Source of the DNA: Armatimonadetes bacterium UBA5829
GTDB taxonomy: Bacteria; Armatimonadota; UBA5829
Reading direction: 5' to 3'
DNA: 8,140 bases
Assembly (NCBI GenBank): GCA_002431715.1
Contig: DJHI01000118.1
Span: 17,555 to 25,694 of the forward strand
Part shown: positions 1 to 7,033 of the stretch, in pieces
How the letters are laid out: the number at the start of each line of letters is the position of its first letter
Numbering within the stretch: the first letter of the stretch is position 1
Made by a program: the position numbers and the translations under genes
Notes under the pieces: model-generated
The model's database searches: none
What the model was told of the DNA's origin: nothing
The model's input: the letters and a program-made list of their open reading frames with translations, nothing else

Positions 1-301
1 GATCGATTGTAACACTGTATGTTCCGCCACCCAGACTTACAGGTCCATTGAAAGGATCAAATGGCTCGCTGCCTTGAGGCGGTGTTGATAGCGATGTAAG
101 GTATAGTAAACCATCCTCAGCGCCGGATTCTGCAAGATTAAAGGCTATGGCGCGCTGTTGTTGTTTGTTGTTCATATCCAGAGCGCTCATAGTGATGGTG
201 ATTACGGCTATCGACAGAGTCGTAACTAAAAACAGCGCAACGAGCGTGATGAGCAGCAAACTGCCTTTCTGATTTTTAATTTTATGCGGCATTTTCAACA
301 T
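1..301 (-). CDS. PilX-like type IV pilus assembly protein, N-terminal 100 residues (runs off left edge)
   Basis: This is the N-terminal part of a minor-pilin-like inner-membrane protein; the gene continues past the left edge, so the C-terminus is unseen. Reading leftward from the ATG at 301-299, residues 1-13 are basic and end in KG. A single hydrophobic helix follows at about 14-38, then a polar stretch with RAIAFNLAESGAEDGLLYL (50-68). That combination (one membrane helix, then an 'AFNLAE' segment) is the usual N-terminus of PilX-type proteins. It lacks the classical GFTLLE cleavage motif of its neighbours, as PilX-family members often do. The start lies 1 nt past the stop codon of the PilW-like gene, with GAGGA 9 nt before the ATG; a second ATG at 292 is less well placed. 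In known systems PilX acts with PilV/PilW as a pilus-tip primer complex; that role is inferred here from family and gene order. Confidence 0.8.
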   Translation of the reverse strand, partial: MLKMPHKIKNQKGSLLLITLVALFLVTTLSIAVITITMSALDMNNKQQQRAIAFNLAESGAEDGLLYLTSLSTPPQGSEPFDPFNGPVSLGGGTYSVTID

Positions 302-302
302 G

Positions 303-866
303 CTAAAAATTCCTCAGGTATACGACTCGCTGGGTCAGCTTCGTCTCTCTCAGACCGGTGGGAGTCTGCTGCCGAACGATTACCGTTATCTTTACGTAAT
401 TCTGGTAGTTCTGATCAGAGTCGGTCTCAAACTCCAGTGCAGAGACATTTTTAGCGACCACTCTTCGATCATTACTTTTGCCTCTCCACATCCAGGTGCC
501 GTCATGACCAGGCACACCGGTTGAGTCGGAAAGATAGTAATCATATTGATGTGCCGTATCATCCTTATAGCGGTCATAGTATTCATGCCCGTCTTCTACC
601 TTGGGCATTATAATTCTCAGCCGCGGCTTATTGCCGTCAGCGAGCAGTTTGATTCTGCGTGCCTCACGCACATCGCTGACAATCCTCTGTAAGGCGGTTG
701 CTGCGTCGGTATCGGTGAAAGTTCGCGTCGTGGCCCTGTCGTAGCTTCTCATCGAGCTTATGCACATAGCACCGATTGAAGCCAGCATAAAGACCATTAT
801 GCCGCTTACTATTATCACTTCTAAAAGTGTAAATCCGTGTCTTGAGGGTTTCATATGATCTCTCAT
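303..866 (-). CDS. PilW/PulJ-like prepilin-type minor pilin
   Basis: A 187-residue protein with a textbook type III (prepilin) signal: a short basic leader ending in RHG (9-11), cleavage expected between G11 and F12, then FTLLEVI with the conserved Glu at mature position 5 (E16), followed by a hydrophobic helix to about residue 34. The remainder is a soluble domain rich in charged residues, with arginine-rich stretches resembling PilW/PulJ minor pilins. It would be processed by prepilin peptidase and incorporated into a type IV pilus or type II-like pseudopilus. The ATG at 866-864 overlaps the TGA of the upstream gene in an ATGA arrangement, so the two are probably translationally coupled. 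An alternative ATG at 854 (residue 5) has a GAGAGA purine run close upstream and could be the real start; the signal motif is intact either way. Sure of the pilin class, less sure of PilW versus GspJ. Confidence 0.85.
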   Translation of the reverse strand: MRDHMKPSRHGFTLLEVIIVSGIMVFMLASIGAMCISSMRSYDRATTRTFTDTDAATALQRIVSDVREARRIKLLADGNKPRLRIIMPKVEDGHEYYDRYKDDTAHQYDYYLSDSTGVPGHDGTWMWRGKSNDRRVVAKNVSALEFETDSDQNYQNYVKITVIVRQQTPTGLRETKLTQRVVYLRNF

Positions 867-1342
867 TCTACGTTTGTTATAATTCCTACAAGAGTAAATG
901 TATTGGTCTTGCTCTCATGAGCGGCGGAACGCCACGTAATTGTAGCGGTCACCTTAGCTTTATTCTCATCACCATTGTAGGGTGTCTCGATTATCAGCGT
1001 TGCGGTTGGATTTGGAAGGTACTCAGCAACATCATCCACATCCACAAAAGAATATGGTGAAGTAGTAGGTGAAGAATCGACGATTTCCGTTGCGTCCGTA
1101 AGCTCATCATAATTAAGCCTGCCGAACCCTACGGCGCGTAGTTGATCGATCTTATGTTGGCACAGACTGATTGCCTGAGCATACTGACCGTTCACGTGAG
1201 CTGTCCTCTCAGACATAATAACGGAGCTTGCGAAGATGACAACAACTATTGAAAACGCGAGCAATGACGCCGCGACTTCCACTAAGGTGAAGCCTTTTCT
1301 ATGAGACTGCTTATATATGAACGATTTGGCTTTTATTCCCAT
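863..1342 (-). CDS. PilV/PulI-like prepilin-type minor pilin
   Basis: A prepilin-type protein of 159 residues if translated from the ATG at 1342-1340. That start is preferred because AAGG (plus-strand 1350-1353) sits 7 nt upstream, and because it gives a compact basic leader. The open frame extends upstream to an ATG at 1435, but that would put 31 extra residues before an already complete leader. The leader ends in HRKG (14-17), with cleavage expected before F18; FTLVEVAAS has the conserved Glu at mature position 5 (E22), and a hydrophobic helix runs to about residue 41. The protein resembles PilV or GspI minor pilins by length, position and signal. It is the first gene of a three-gene minus-strand set and ends in a 4-nt overlap with the PilW-like gene. 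No FimU/GspH-like gene precedes it, unlike the usual fimU-pilV-pilW-pilX order. Confidence 0.85.
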   Translation of the reverse strand: MGIKAKSFIYKQSHRKGFTLVEVAASLLAFSIVVVIFASSVIMSERTAHVNGQYAQAISLCQHKIDQLRAVGFGRLNYDELTDATEIVDSSPTTSPYSFVDVDDVAEYLPNPTATLIIETPYNGDENKAKVTATITWRSAAHESKTNTFTLVGIITNVE

Positions 1343-1409
1343 GCAATTACCTTGCGTGGACATCCTGGCCAGTAGATAGTCCTCAATCCTTGTAATTGAT
1401 ATGCCATGT

Positions 1410-1426
1410 TCCGGCTGGCTGCCGGA
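1410..1426 (-). other. Short GC-rich hairpin in the pilin-operon leader
   Basis: TCCGGC at 1410-1415 and GCCGGA at 1421-1426 form a perfect 6-bp stem with a 5-nt loop. It lies about 70 nt upstream of the PilV-like start. No U-rich run follows on the minus strand, so it does not look like an intrinsic terminator. A role in mRNA leader structure or protein binding is possible but unsupported. Confidence 0.35.
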
Positions 1427-1654
1427 CTGGTACAACTACATGAATTATCGGACTAATTGTGACTAAATATTATGCTGTTGTAATAGTTAAATTGCCGATA
1501 ACAGACTATATGCACGACCGCTGTGTGTAGCTAAAGCAGCAGAGGAACATAAAAGACAGTTGGTGTAGTTAAAAGAAAGAGGTTTTTTAGGCAATCTGTT
1601 GATTCCACAAAGCATGGTTCCGCCTTCATTCCGGTAAATCCGGGGAGGAAAATA

Positions 1655-1717
1655 ATGGGCTCTGCTGAAGAGAAACCACCTCTCTTTGAGGTGAATCTTG
1701 GGTTTGAGATGAGTTGA
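1655..1717 (+). CDS. Possible small ORF of 20 codons with strong ribosome binding site
   Basis: An ATG at 1655 is preceded by GGGGAGG (1642-1648) with a 6-nt spacer, the strongest Shine-Dalgarno match in this interval. It would encode the 20-residue peptide MGSAEEKPPLFEVNLGFEMS. The same frame is open upstream back to a TAA at 1550-1552 but has no other normal start there, so this could equally be the tail of a decayed gene. The TGA stop lies inside the -35 hexamer of the promoter at 1714, so it is upstream of the DinB transcript. No promoter of its own was recognised. The peptide matches no family I know. This is a candidate only. Confidence 0.25.
   Translation: MGSAEEKPPLFEVNLGFEMS
1677..1693. 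other. Hairpin upstream of the DinB promoter
   Basis: CACCTC (1677-1682) and GAGGTG (1688-1693) make a perfect 6-bp inverted repeat around TCTTT. It ends 20 nt before the -35 element of the rightward promoter. It could be an operator half-site pair or chance; it lies within the candidate small ORF and has no T-run on either side. Confidence 0.3.
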
Positions 1718-1743
1718 CACGTATTCTTCCGCAGACCTATAAT
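1714..1743 (+). promoter_or_regulatory. Near-consensus sigma70-type promoter for the DinB-methyltransferase-MATE genes
   Basis: TTGACA at 1714-1719 and TATAAT at 1738-1743 both match the housekeeping consensus exactly, separated by 18 nt (17 is optimal). Transcription would start near 1750, leaving a leader of about 43 nt before the ATG at 1793. The orientation and spacing fit the plus-strand gene set. The perfection of both hexamers implies strong basal expression unless a repressor acts; the inverted repeat at 1677-1693 lies just upstream. Confidence 0.75.
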
Positions 1744-1792
1744 CTCATTTGCAGCGGTTCGGCTGTATACTAATCTCAAGGCAAAGACATTC

Positions 1793-2269
1793 ATGACGCA
1801 CTATGTAGAAATGCTTCGAAGGCAACTCATACCCAGTATCGATATGCTACAGGATGTTATCGAACATAGTTCGGATGAAATGTGGACTCTCAGCGGAGTA
1901 AATGTCCCCATCTGGCAGAATATCTATCATGCGACAACTTGGCTCAATGCCTGGGCCAGAGACTGGTCTACTCCATATGTGAAGCCTGAATTCCATTCAA
2001 ACGATGCTCGAGAACTCAATCATGGCGCAACGCCTGTTATCACAAAAGAGCAGATGCTTAATTACCTGGAGAAGGTCAGGGTAGAGTGCATGTCTTTTAT
2101 CGATGGCCTCACGGATGAAACCATCTTCGCTCAAGAAGAGGCATTCGGCCGCACTTTCACTCCGGCAGATCGCATTGTAGGTCAGATAAGCCATGTGCAA
2201 TACCATTTAGGCATTATTCATGCTCTGATAAAGCAGGAGACCGGCGAATTTCCGAAATGGAAGGAATAA
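1793..2269 (+). CDS. DinB/YfiT-family four-helix-bundle protein
   Basis: A 158-residue soluble protein with the layout of the DinB/YfiT-like superfamily. The first helix carries MLRRQLIPSIDMLQDVIE; an early histidine is in IYHATTW (H46); and a late helix has HVQYH (H134 and H138), the H-x3-H pair that with the first His usually binds a divalent metal. Length is typical of the family. Members include bacillithiol- and mycothiol-dependent transferases, and many others with no known reaction, so no substrate is claimed. The ATG is 43 nt past the predicted transcription start; AAGG at 1778-1781 is the likely ribosome binding site, with a long 11-nt spacer. It is the first gene ahead of a methyltransferase 22 nt downstream and a MATE pump, a context suggesting modification or detoxification of a small molecule. 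DinB here means the Pfam fold family, not DNA polymerase IV. Confidence 0.85.
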   Translation: MTHYVEMLRRQLIPSIDMLQDVIEHSSDEMWTLSGVNVPIWQNIYHATTWLNAWARDWSTPYVKPEFHSNDARELNHGATPVITKEQMLNYLEKVRVECMSFIDGLTDETIFAQEEAFGRTFTPADRIVGQISHVQYHLGIIHALIKQETGEFPKWKE

Positions 2270-2291
2270 CCGACTAAAAGTGGGGTGTCCA

Positions 2292-3026
2292 ATGGATTAT
2301 CAATGGCAAAATAATTCTTCGGCAGAGAGTATTTATGAGCCGGACGATATTCTGCGTATGTTGGACGCTTTATTGCGCGATGAAGGCAATTGGTGGGATG
2401 GTTTCTACGCGGATCGATCCAACGCTGTCCCCTTCTTTCGAAATATACCGGATGAGAGCCTGGTCAGTTGGCTTGAAAGTGACCAATTGCGGCAAGGCAG
2501 AGCGCTCGAACTTGGCTGCGGACCAGGAAGAAATGCAATTTATCTAGCCAAACATGGCTATGCGGTTGACGCAATCGATATATCACCGGTATCAATCGAG
2601 TGGGCAAAAGAAAGAGCAGTTGAGGCCGGTGTAAACATAAATTTTGTGTGTGAATCCATATTCGATTTTGCCGTTCAAGAAAATGGATACGATATGGTTT
2701 ATGATTGCGGCTGCTTTCATCATATACCGCCTCACCGCAGGCTGAACTATCTGTCGTTTATAAATACTGCACTTAAGTCAGGCGGATTATTTGGCTTGGC
2801 GTGCATGGGCGCGCTGCCACCGGAAGAAATGGGTGGAGCTGATATTTCTGATTGGCAAGTATATAGAGATCGCAGCATGCACGGCGGCCTTGGATATTCA
2901 AAAGAGCGCTTGTTAAAAATATTCGGTCCATATCTTGAGGTTATCGAATTGCGCCAGATGAAAGAATGCGATGATAATATGTTCGGTGAGCCATTTGCAT
3001 GGGTTGGTTTATTCCGCAAGCGTTAA
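2292..3026 (+). CDS. Class I SAM-dependent methyltransferase (TehB/TPMT-like)
   Basis: A 244-residue cytosolic enzyme with a Rossmann-type SAM-binding fold. Motif I is LELGCGPGRNA (about residues 72-82); the acidic end of strand beta-2 is in VDAIDIS (D96); motif IV lies around YDCGCFHHIPPHRR (137-150); and the post-IV strand is LKSGGLFGLACMG. The FHHIPPHRR segment and overall order recall TehB- and thiopurine-methyltransferase-like enzymes that act on small, often toxic, thiol, halide or metalloid substrates; the actual substrate is not readable. The ATG at 2292 is preferred because a G-rich GGGGTG (2282-2287) lies just upstream. A GTG at 2280 would add four residues but has AAGGA 14 nt away, which is too far. 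The gene lies 22 nt after the DinB-type gene and is almost certainly co-transcribed with it. Confidence 0.85.
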   Translation: MDYQWQNNSSAESIYEPDDILRMLDALLRDEGNWWDGFYADRSNAVPFFRNIPDESLVSWLESDQLRQGRALELGCGPGRNAIYLAKHGYAVDAIDISPVSIEWAKERAVEAGVNINFVCESIFDFAVQENGYDMVYDCGCFHHIPPHRRLNYLSFINTALKSGGLFGLACMGALPPEEMGGADISDWQVYRDRSMHGGLGYSKERLLKIFGPYLEVIELRQMKECDDNMFGEPFAWVGLFRKR

Positions 3027-3053
3027 TTTACAAAAAGTCTACTGATTTATACT
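3027..3053 (+). promoter_or_regulatory. Possible secondary promoter ahead of the MATE gene
   Basis: TTTACA (3027-3032) and TATACT (3048-3053) each match the sigma70 consensus at five of six positions, but the spacer is only 15 nt, shorter than optimal. It lies in the 63-nt gap between methyltransferase and MATE genes and could give extra transcription of the pump. It is weak evidence in an AT-rich gap. Confidence 0.3.
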
Positions 3054-3089
3054 CGGCGTTTTAGCTGCTGCAATAGAGGTAATTTATTA

Positions 3090-4445
3090 ATGTCTGTTCT
3101 TACGCGCAAAGGCGTATCCCGCACCCTGTTTTCCATGGCGTTTCCCATGCTTGCGGGAACCTTTGCGATGAATGCCTATAACTTCACCGACACCTGGTTC
3201 GTTTCAAAACTGGGAACTCGTCCACTTGCCGCAATGGGTTTTATATTTCCGGTGGTTATGCTTCTTTCTTGTGTGGCCCGAGGCATCGGGTCCGGCCTCA
3301 CGACCCTGGTCTCTCATGCAATCGGCCGTCAGGATCCTAATGACGCCGCCAGACTCGTTACCCACGGAATATTGCTCAATTTTGCCGTAACGGCCTTCAT
3401 ATCCGTCGCAGGCATGGTTTTAATGCGTCCACTTTTTGGCGCGCTTGGGGCCGATGAGCAGATGATTCCTCTGGTAAGCGCGTATATGGCAATCTGGTAT
3501 ATAGGCGCTCTGACTATGACTCTGCCGATGGTGGGCAACGGTATACTTATCTCCGCTGGAGATTCGAAAGCCGCCAGTTGGACAATGATAATCGGAACTA
3601 TCATCAACATCATCTTGAACCCCATTATGATCTTCGGCTACTTCGGCTTTCCGAAGATGGGCATTTGCGGGTCCGCCCTGGCAACGGTTGTGGCGCAGAC
3701 TATTTCGATGGTCTGGATGGTCGACCTGCTGTGGAGGAAGCACCGCCTCATACGCTGGAATATGCATGGACTAACGGATTCGGTGCGGCGCATTGTCACT
3801 TTTTCTGTTCCAAGCGTGCTGAGCATGATTCTGATGCCTATCTCAGCTACCGTCATCACCAAGCTGCTGAGCGCGCATGGACACGAGGCTGTAGCTGCGA
3901 GCGGCGCTGCTCAAAGAATCGAGAGTTTCGCTTTTATGGTTCCCATGGCGCTTGGAATTTCGCTTACACCATTCGTGAGCCAGAACTTTGGAGCGGGCTG
4001 CATGGATCGCGTGCGAAAGGCTCAAAAAGTCACAACTGCCTTCGCACTGAGCTATGGTGGCTTTATCACTACGGTCTTCTTCTTAAGCGCTAACTGGCTG
4101 GCGTCTATTTTTACAAAAGACCCAAAAGTTGCCGGCATTCTGGTGCTTTACATTCATATAATATCATTCGGCTACGGGATGATGGAGGTGCACCGATATT
4201 GCGGATTTTTCCTTACCGGGCTGCACAAACCCGGATCAGCTACGGTGCTTAACTCCATACGTATTCTGGTCTTGCTCATACCATGCTCTTATCTGGGTGC
4301 TCACTTCTGGGGAATCACCGGAATATTCGGTGGGCGACTAGTGACCGATTTGGTAGTCGGATGTATTGGAATAGCATGGGTATCCAAAACACTTTCTTAC
4401 TATAAACCGAATTCTTTGTCGCCGCTTACAAAAATGGAGCAATAA
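3090..4445 (+). CDS. MATE-family multidrug/toxin efflux transporter
   Basis: A 451-residue integral inner-membrane protein of the MATE family, which exports drugs or toxic metabolites using a Na+ or H+ gradient. Two homologous halves and about 12 hydrophobic segments are visible, the usual length and topology. Family landmarks include FTDTWFVSKLG after the first helix (32-42), the GIGSGLTTLVSHAIGRQ segment (66-81), SAGDSK (155-160), NPIMIFG (177-183) followed by GICGSALAT (191-199), and the second-half start SVPSVLSMILMP. AGAGG at 3075-3079 lies 10 nt before the ATG. It is the third gene of the DinB-methyltransferase-MATE set, 63 nt after the methyltransferase, and ends 1 nt before the shared terminator hairpin. 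The context suggests it exports a compound the two upstream enzymes modify; substrate and coupling ion are unknown. Confidence 0.93.
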   Translation: MSVLTRKGVSRTLFSMAFPMLAGTFAMNAYNFTDTWFVSKLGTRPLAAMGFIFPVVMLLSCVARGIGSGLTTLVSHAIGRQDPNDAARLVTHGILLNFAVTAFISVAGMVLMRPLFGALGADEQMIPLVSAYMAIWYIGALTMTLPMVGNGILISAGDSKAASWTMIIGTIINIILNPIMIFGYFGFPKMGICGSALATVVAQTISMVWMVDLLWRKHRLIRWNMHGLTDSVRRIVTFSVPSVLSMILMPISATVITKLLSAHGHEAVAASGAAQRIESFAFMVPMALGISLTPFVSQNFGAGCMDRVRKAQKVTTAFALSYGGFITTVFFLSANWLASIFTKDPKVAGILVLYIHIISFGYGMMEVHRYCGFFLTGLHKPGSATVLNSIRILVLLIPCSYLGAHFWGITGIFGGRLVTDLVVGCIGIAWVSKTLSYYKPNSLSPLTKMEQ

Positions 4446-4446
4446 A

Positions 4447-4476
4447 AAAGATCGGGCGCTTTCACACCCGATCTTT
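4447..4476. terminator. Bidirectional rho-independent terminator between MATE and TonB-receptor genes
   Basis: AAAGATCGGG (4447-4456) and CCCGATCTTT (4467-4476) form a perfect 10-bp stem with a 10-nt loop. On the minus strand the stem is followed by an extended T-run (CTTTTTTATT), giving a strong terminator for the receptor gene, whose stop is 22 nt away. On the plus strand the stem itself ends in TTT and only a weak T-rich tail follows, but the hairpin starts 1 nt after the MATE stop, so it probably serves both genes. Confidence 0.9.
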
Positions 4477-4497
4477 CGATAGTTATTTCATTCGTAT

Positions 4498-6798
4498 TTA
4501 GTATGCTTTTGTAAGACCCAGAGAGAAGCTTCTTGACGGTATCCAGCTGTCCCTTGTTTTTCCGGTAGCATTTGCATTCCACTGCAGTGTCTGGTGGTTG
4601 TTGAAGATGTTGTATATATCAAGGTAGAGCGAATCACCAAGACTCGAACCTTGAGGCAGACTCATCTTCATATTATAGCTGAAGATTATATATGGATTTG
4701 CGCGTGACTGAATCGCGATTTCGGTCGCGTCGCTGATTCTGTCGGGTCGGCCGCTGCCGTAATCGGCTCTTAGACTATGCACGAGATTCTTATTTTTATA
4801 TTCGGTAACCATCGATAAGGTGTCTCTCTGATCCCAAGTTGTATAGTACATCTGATCGTTCAGACCGAAGTCGGCCCTGTTCGATCTGGCCTTGGCATTT
4901 GTATAAGAGAGCCATCCCTGCCAGTTATCGGACATCTTTTTCCTGACATAGAGTTCTACACCTTCGGACTTGCCTTCACCCACATTCGTGTAGAGGTAAG
5001 CGCCGCTGTTCAGCAGTTCATATATTCCGAGGTTATCGAAGTGATTGTGGAAATAGGTGGCTCTCCAGGCTAAAGTATCGGTTGCCTGCTTTTCATAGGT
5101 CAGCTCATAGTTAGTCGACATCTGCGGGTCCGTCGATCCCAATCCGGGCCCCCATGCTTCGTCGGCAGGATTGCAATATATCGTCTGCGCGGCATTGGAC
5201 GGCACGAACTTGGAGTATTTTCCCCAGCTTGCCTTCCATGCGCTGGTCGAATCGCCCGCATAAGAGACACCGAATCTGGGTGTGACTTTAGACTCGGTCA
5301 CATCGCCCACCGGATCGCCTGTATAACCTGATCCTTCAACATATGCGAGACCGGTGCGGTCATAAGTGATGCTGTCACGTCGAATACCGGCAGTGAAGAT
5401 GAGTTTTTCACTTAATGTCATCTGATCTTCAGCATAGAGGCTGTTATCGGTGGTGTCTACGTCGGCATTGAAATAGGGATAATAGTAATCCCACTCGGGA
5501 TAGTAAAGTGCCAGGAAGTAGTTATTGTTGGACTTAACAAAACTTCCGCCGAGTTTTATAGAATGGATCGGATTTAACTGGTTAACATATTTTGCCTGGA
5601 TACCCATTCTGTTGGACCAGATATCCGTGCCCTGACCGCTGCCGAAAGACCCGCCCATCGCGCTGGTGACTCCGGTGAAGAAGTGATAATAGGGCTGCAC
5701 GCTGACATACGAGCCGGAATTGATATTGTGACTCCACTCGACTCCGCCTAGAGCGAATCGCTGTTGGATAGAGTCTTTTTCAGCAGATACGGGATTATTA
5801 TAAGCATCTATTGTGTGATAGTTTTCCAACAGGCCTACCTGAGAGCCCTCAGTAGCTACGAGTGTTATCTTATCTTTAGCTGAAGGCCAGACCATTTTTA
5901 CAACGTTATCAGAATACTCAAGCCTTTTAATAAAGGTGGAATCCACATCGCCCTGCATGACATTGGCGCTGACGTAGTAGTTAAAACTATTGGATTCACC
6001 CCCGCCGAATTCGCCGACCATGCTCCCGAATTTATTTCCGCCGCCTTCGGTAGCCGTGTTAAGTCCGGGAGTGTTGACTCCGGTCTTGATGACTTCATTA
6101 AGTGCGCCTGATATTGCGTTGCCGTATTCGGCGCTGAACGCGCCGGTATACATCTGGAACTGGCTCATACCGGTGGTCATAAGGTTTGTTCCGAACGTGC
6201 CCGTATTGGGATCGGTAATCGGAATACCCTCGAAATACCAACCGACCTGATCGGGCTTGCCGCCGCGGAGGTGCATCTGTCCGGTTCCGTCGCTCTCGAC
6301 GATAACACCCGGCAGGGTGCTGAGAACACCCGGCGCCGTGCGGACGCTTAGGGCATCCGTACGAGTCTGTGTCTCCTGCTGAACATTAACGAGGTTAAAT
6401 GTATTGACCATTTCAGGGTTGATCATGGGACGCGGACGGTTTACTACCACCGCTTCTTCAGCAATTGCCTGTTCGGTCAATGAGAAATCGGCCGAGGCCA
6501 CTGAATCCATGATGACCTGAACATTGGCTAATGTTTCGGTTCTATATCCTACCATCTGCACGGTGACCTGATAATCACCAGGTGGGACATTGGTTATTAC
6601 AAACCTTCCCTGGTCGTCAGTAACCGTCGTAAGCGTGGTGCCTTCGATAACAACGTTTGCACCGGAAATAGGGGTATTTGCAGCATCTTTAACGATGCCG
6701 GAAACTGAACCCGTAGTAGCAGCGTAAACCGTAATTCCGGCGATCGACATGACAATACATGTCAGTAGAGCCGTAAATCGAATGCTGTTCTTTATCAA
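4498..6798 (-). CDS. TonB-dependent outer-membrane receptor with carboxypeptidase-regulatory-like N-domain
   Basis: A 766-residue receptor that would import a bound ligand through a gated beta-barrel powered by TonB-ExbB-ExbD. From the N-terminus: a Sec signal peptide (basic KNSIR, hydrophobic core, likely cut after VYA near residue 26); a carboxypeptidase-regulatory-like beta-sandwich at about 30-108 (SGIVKDAANTPISGANV, then DDQGRFVITNVPPGDYQV); a TonB-box-like EEAVVVNR near 114-121; a plug at about 148-240 with HLRGGKPDQVGWYFEGIPI and FSAEYGNAISGALNEVIKTG; then the barrel, ending in the aromatic residue Tyr as outer-membrane proteins do. The chosen start is TTG at 6798-6796: AGGAGG lies exactly 6 nt before it, and it puts the signal peptide at the N-terminus. 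The frame extends to an ATG at 6873, but those 25 residues are polar and would bury the signal. No binding partner gene is adjacent, so the ligand cannot be named. Confidence 0.93.
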   Translation of the reverse strand: MIKNSIRFTALLTCIVMSIAGITVYAATTGSVSGIVKDAANTPISGANVVIEGTTLTTVTDDQGRFVITNVPPGDYQVTVQMVGYRTETLANVQVIMDSVASADFSLTEQAIAEEAVVVNRPRPMINPEMVNTFNLVNVQQETQTRTDALSVRTAPGVLSTLPGVIVESDGTGQMHLRGGKPDQVGWYFEGIPITDPNTGTFGTNLMTTGMSQFQMYTGAFSAEYGNAISGALNEVIKTGVNTPGLNTATEGGGNKFGSMVGEFGGGESNSFNYYVSANVMQGDVDSTFIKRLEYSDNVVKMVWPSAKDKITLVATEGSQVGLLENYHTIDAYNNPVSAEKDSIQQRFALGGVEWSHNINSGSYVSVQPYYHFFTGVTSAMGGSFGSGQGTDIWSNRMGIQAKYVNQLNPIHSIKLGGSFVKSNNNYFLALYYPEWDYYYPYFNADVDTTDNSLYAEDQMTLSEKLIFTAGIRRDSITYDRTGLAYVEGSGYTGDPVGDVTESKVTPRFGVSYAGDSTSAWKASWGKYSKFVPSNAAQTIYCNPADEAWGPGLGSTDPQMSTNYELTYEKQATDTLAWRATYFHNHFDNLGIYELLNSGAYLYTNVGEGKSEGVELYVRKKMSDNWQGWLSYTNAKARSNRADFGLNDQMYYTTWDQRDTLSMVTEYKNKNLVHSLRADYGSGRPDRISDATEIAIQSRANPYIIFSYNMKMSLPQGSSLGDSLYLDIYNIFNNHQTLQWNANATGKTRDSWIPSRSFSLGLTKAY

Positions 6799-6810
6799 AA
6801 GAATCCTCCT
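6799..6810 (-). promoter_or_regulatory. Shine-Dalgarno site that fixes the TTG start of the TonB receptor
   Basis: On the minus strand AGGAGG (plus-strand 6805-6810) is a perfect anti-16S match, followed by a 6-nt spacer and the TTG at 6798. No comparable site precedes the ATG at 6873. This decides the start codon. Confidence 0.85.
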
Positions 6811-7019
6811 GGATTTATTCTGAGCCTTCGTTTGGACTTCGTTCGCATAGAACGTGCAGACCCGAAAAAACAATGTGTAAATCAGGCGTCAGAATGTACA
6901 AGTTGCGGCCAGGCCAGTTGAACGCTCCCAGGCCACTGATTAATTACATTATTGGAGAAACAGGTAATATCTTCAGGTCATACTCATCAAATCAAATGGC
7001 ATAACCTATGTGAAAGCAA
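6811..7019. other. Divergent intergenic region between TonB receptor and riboswitch
   Basis: This stretch must hold the promoters for the leftward receptor gene and the rightward riboswitch transcript, but neither is clear. The best rightward pair is TTGAAC (6918-6923) with a weak TAATTA 17 nt later. On the minus strand TTGTAC followed 16 nt later by TACACA is similarly poor. Two copies of CAGGCCA (near 6910 and 6930) form a short direct repeat that might be a regulator site. No gene is seen. Confidence 0.5.
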
Positions 7020-7033
7020 CAGGCTAGAGCCTG
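7020..7033 (+). other. Hairpin abutting the 5' side of the riboswitch aptamer
   Basis: CAGGC (7020-7024) and GCCTG (7029-7033) form a 5-bp stem with a TAGA tetraloop, directly before the aptamer. Its right arm, extended to AGCCTG (7028-7033), is also complementary to CAGGCT in the aptamer 3' strand (7113-7118), so it might compete in folding. Confidence 0.5.

Larger units (their letters stand above)
1343..1792. other. Intergenic region between the divergent pilin and DinB genes
   Basis: About 450 nt separating two divergently transcribed gene sets. It holds a hairpin at 1410-1426 in the pilin leader, a possible small ORF at 1655-1717, a hairpin at 1677-1693 and a near-consensus rightward promoter at 1714-1743. 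No convincing leftward promoter for the pilin genes could be picked out by eye; a TAATAT element around 1470-1475 (minus strand) lacks a good -35 partner. Longer open frames on either strand here show no recognisable protein features. Confidence 0.7.

Noticed and set aside
863..1435. Longer 190-residue version of the PilV-like gene from ATG 1435
   Set aside because: It would place 31 extra residues before the prepilin leader, while the ATG at 1342 has AAGG at 7 nt and gives a normal leader.
1631..1643. CCGG-TAAAT-CCGG inverted repeat
   Set aside because: The stem is only 4 bp of a self-complementary tetramer, expected often by chance.
1531..1794. An 87-codon minus-strand frame upstream of the DinB gene
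   Set aside because: It overlaps a near-perfect plus-strand promoter, lacks a ribosome site and shows no protein-like pattern.
3578..4093. A 171-codon open frame inside the MATE gene, plus strand, another frame
   Set aside because: It is fully inside a clear MATE transporter, its translation has low complexity and no family features, and no ribosome site precedes it.
6918..6946. TTGAAC, 17 nt, TAATTA as promoter of the riboswitch transcript
   Set aside because: The -10 element matches consensus at only two positions; listed as the best of poor candidates, not called.
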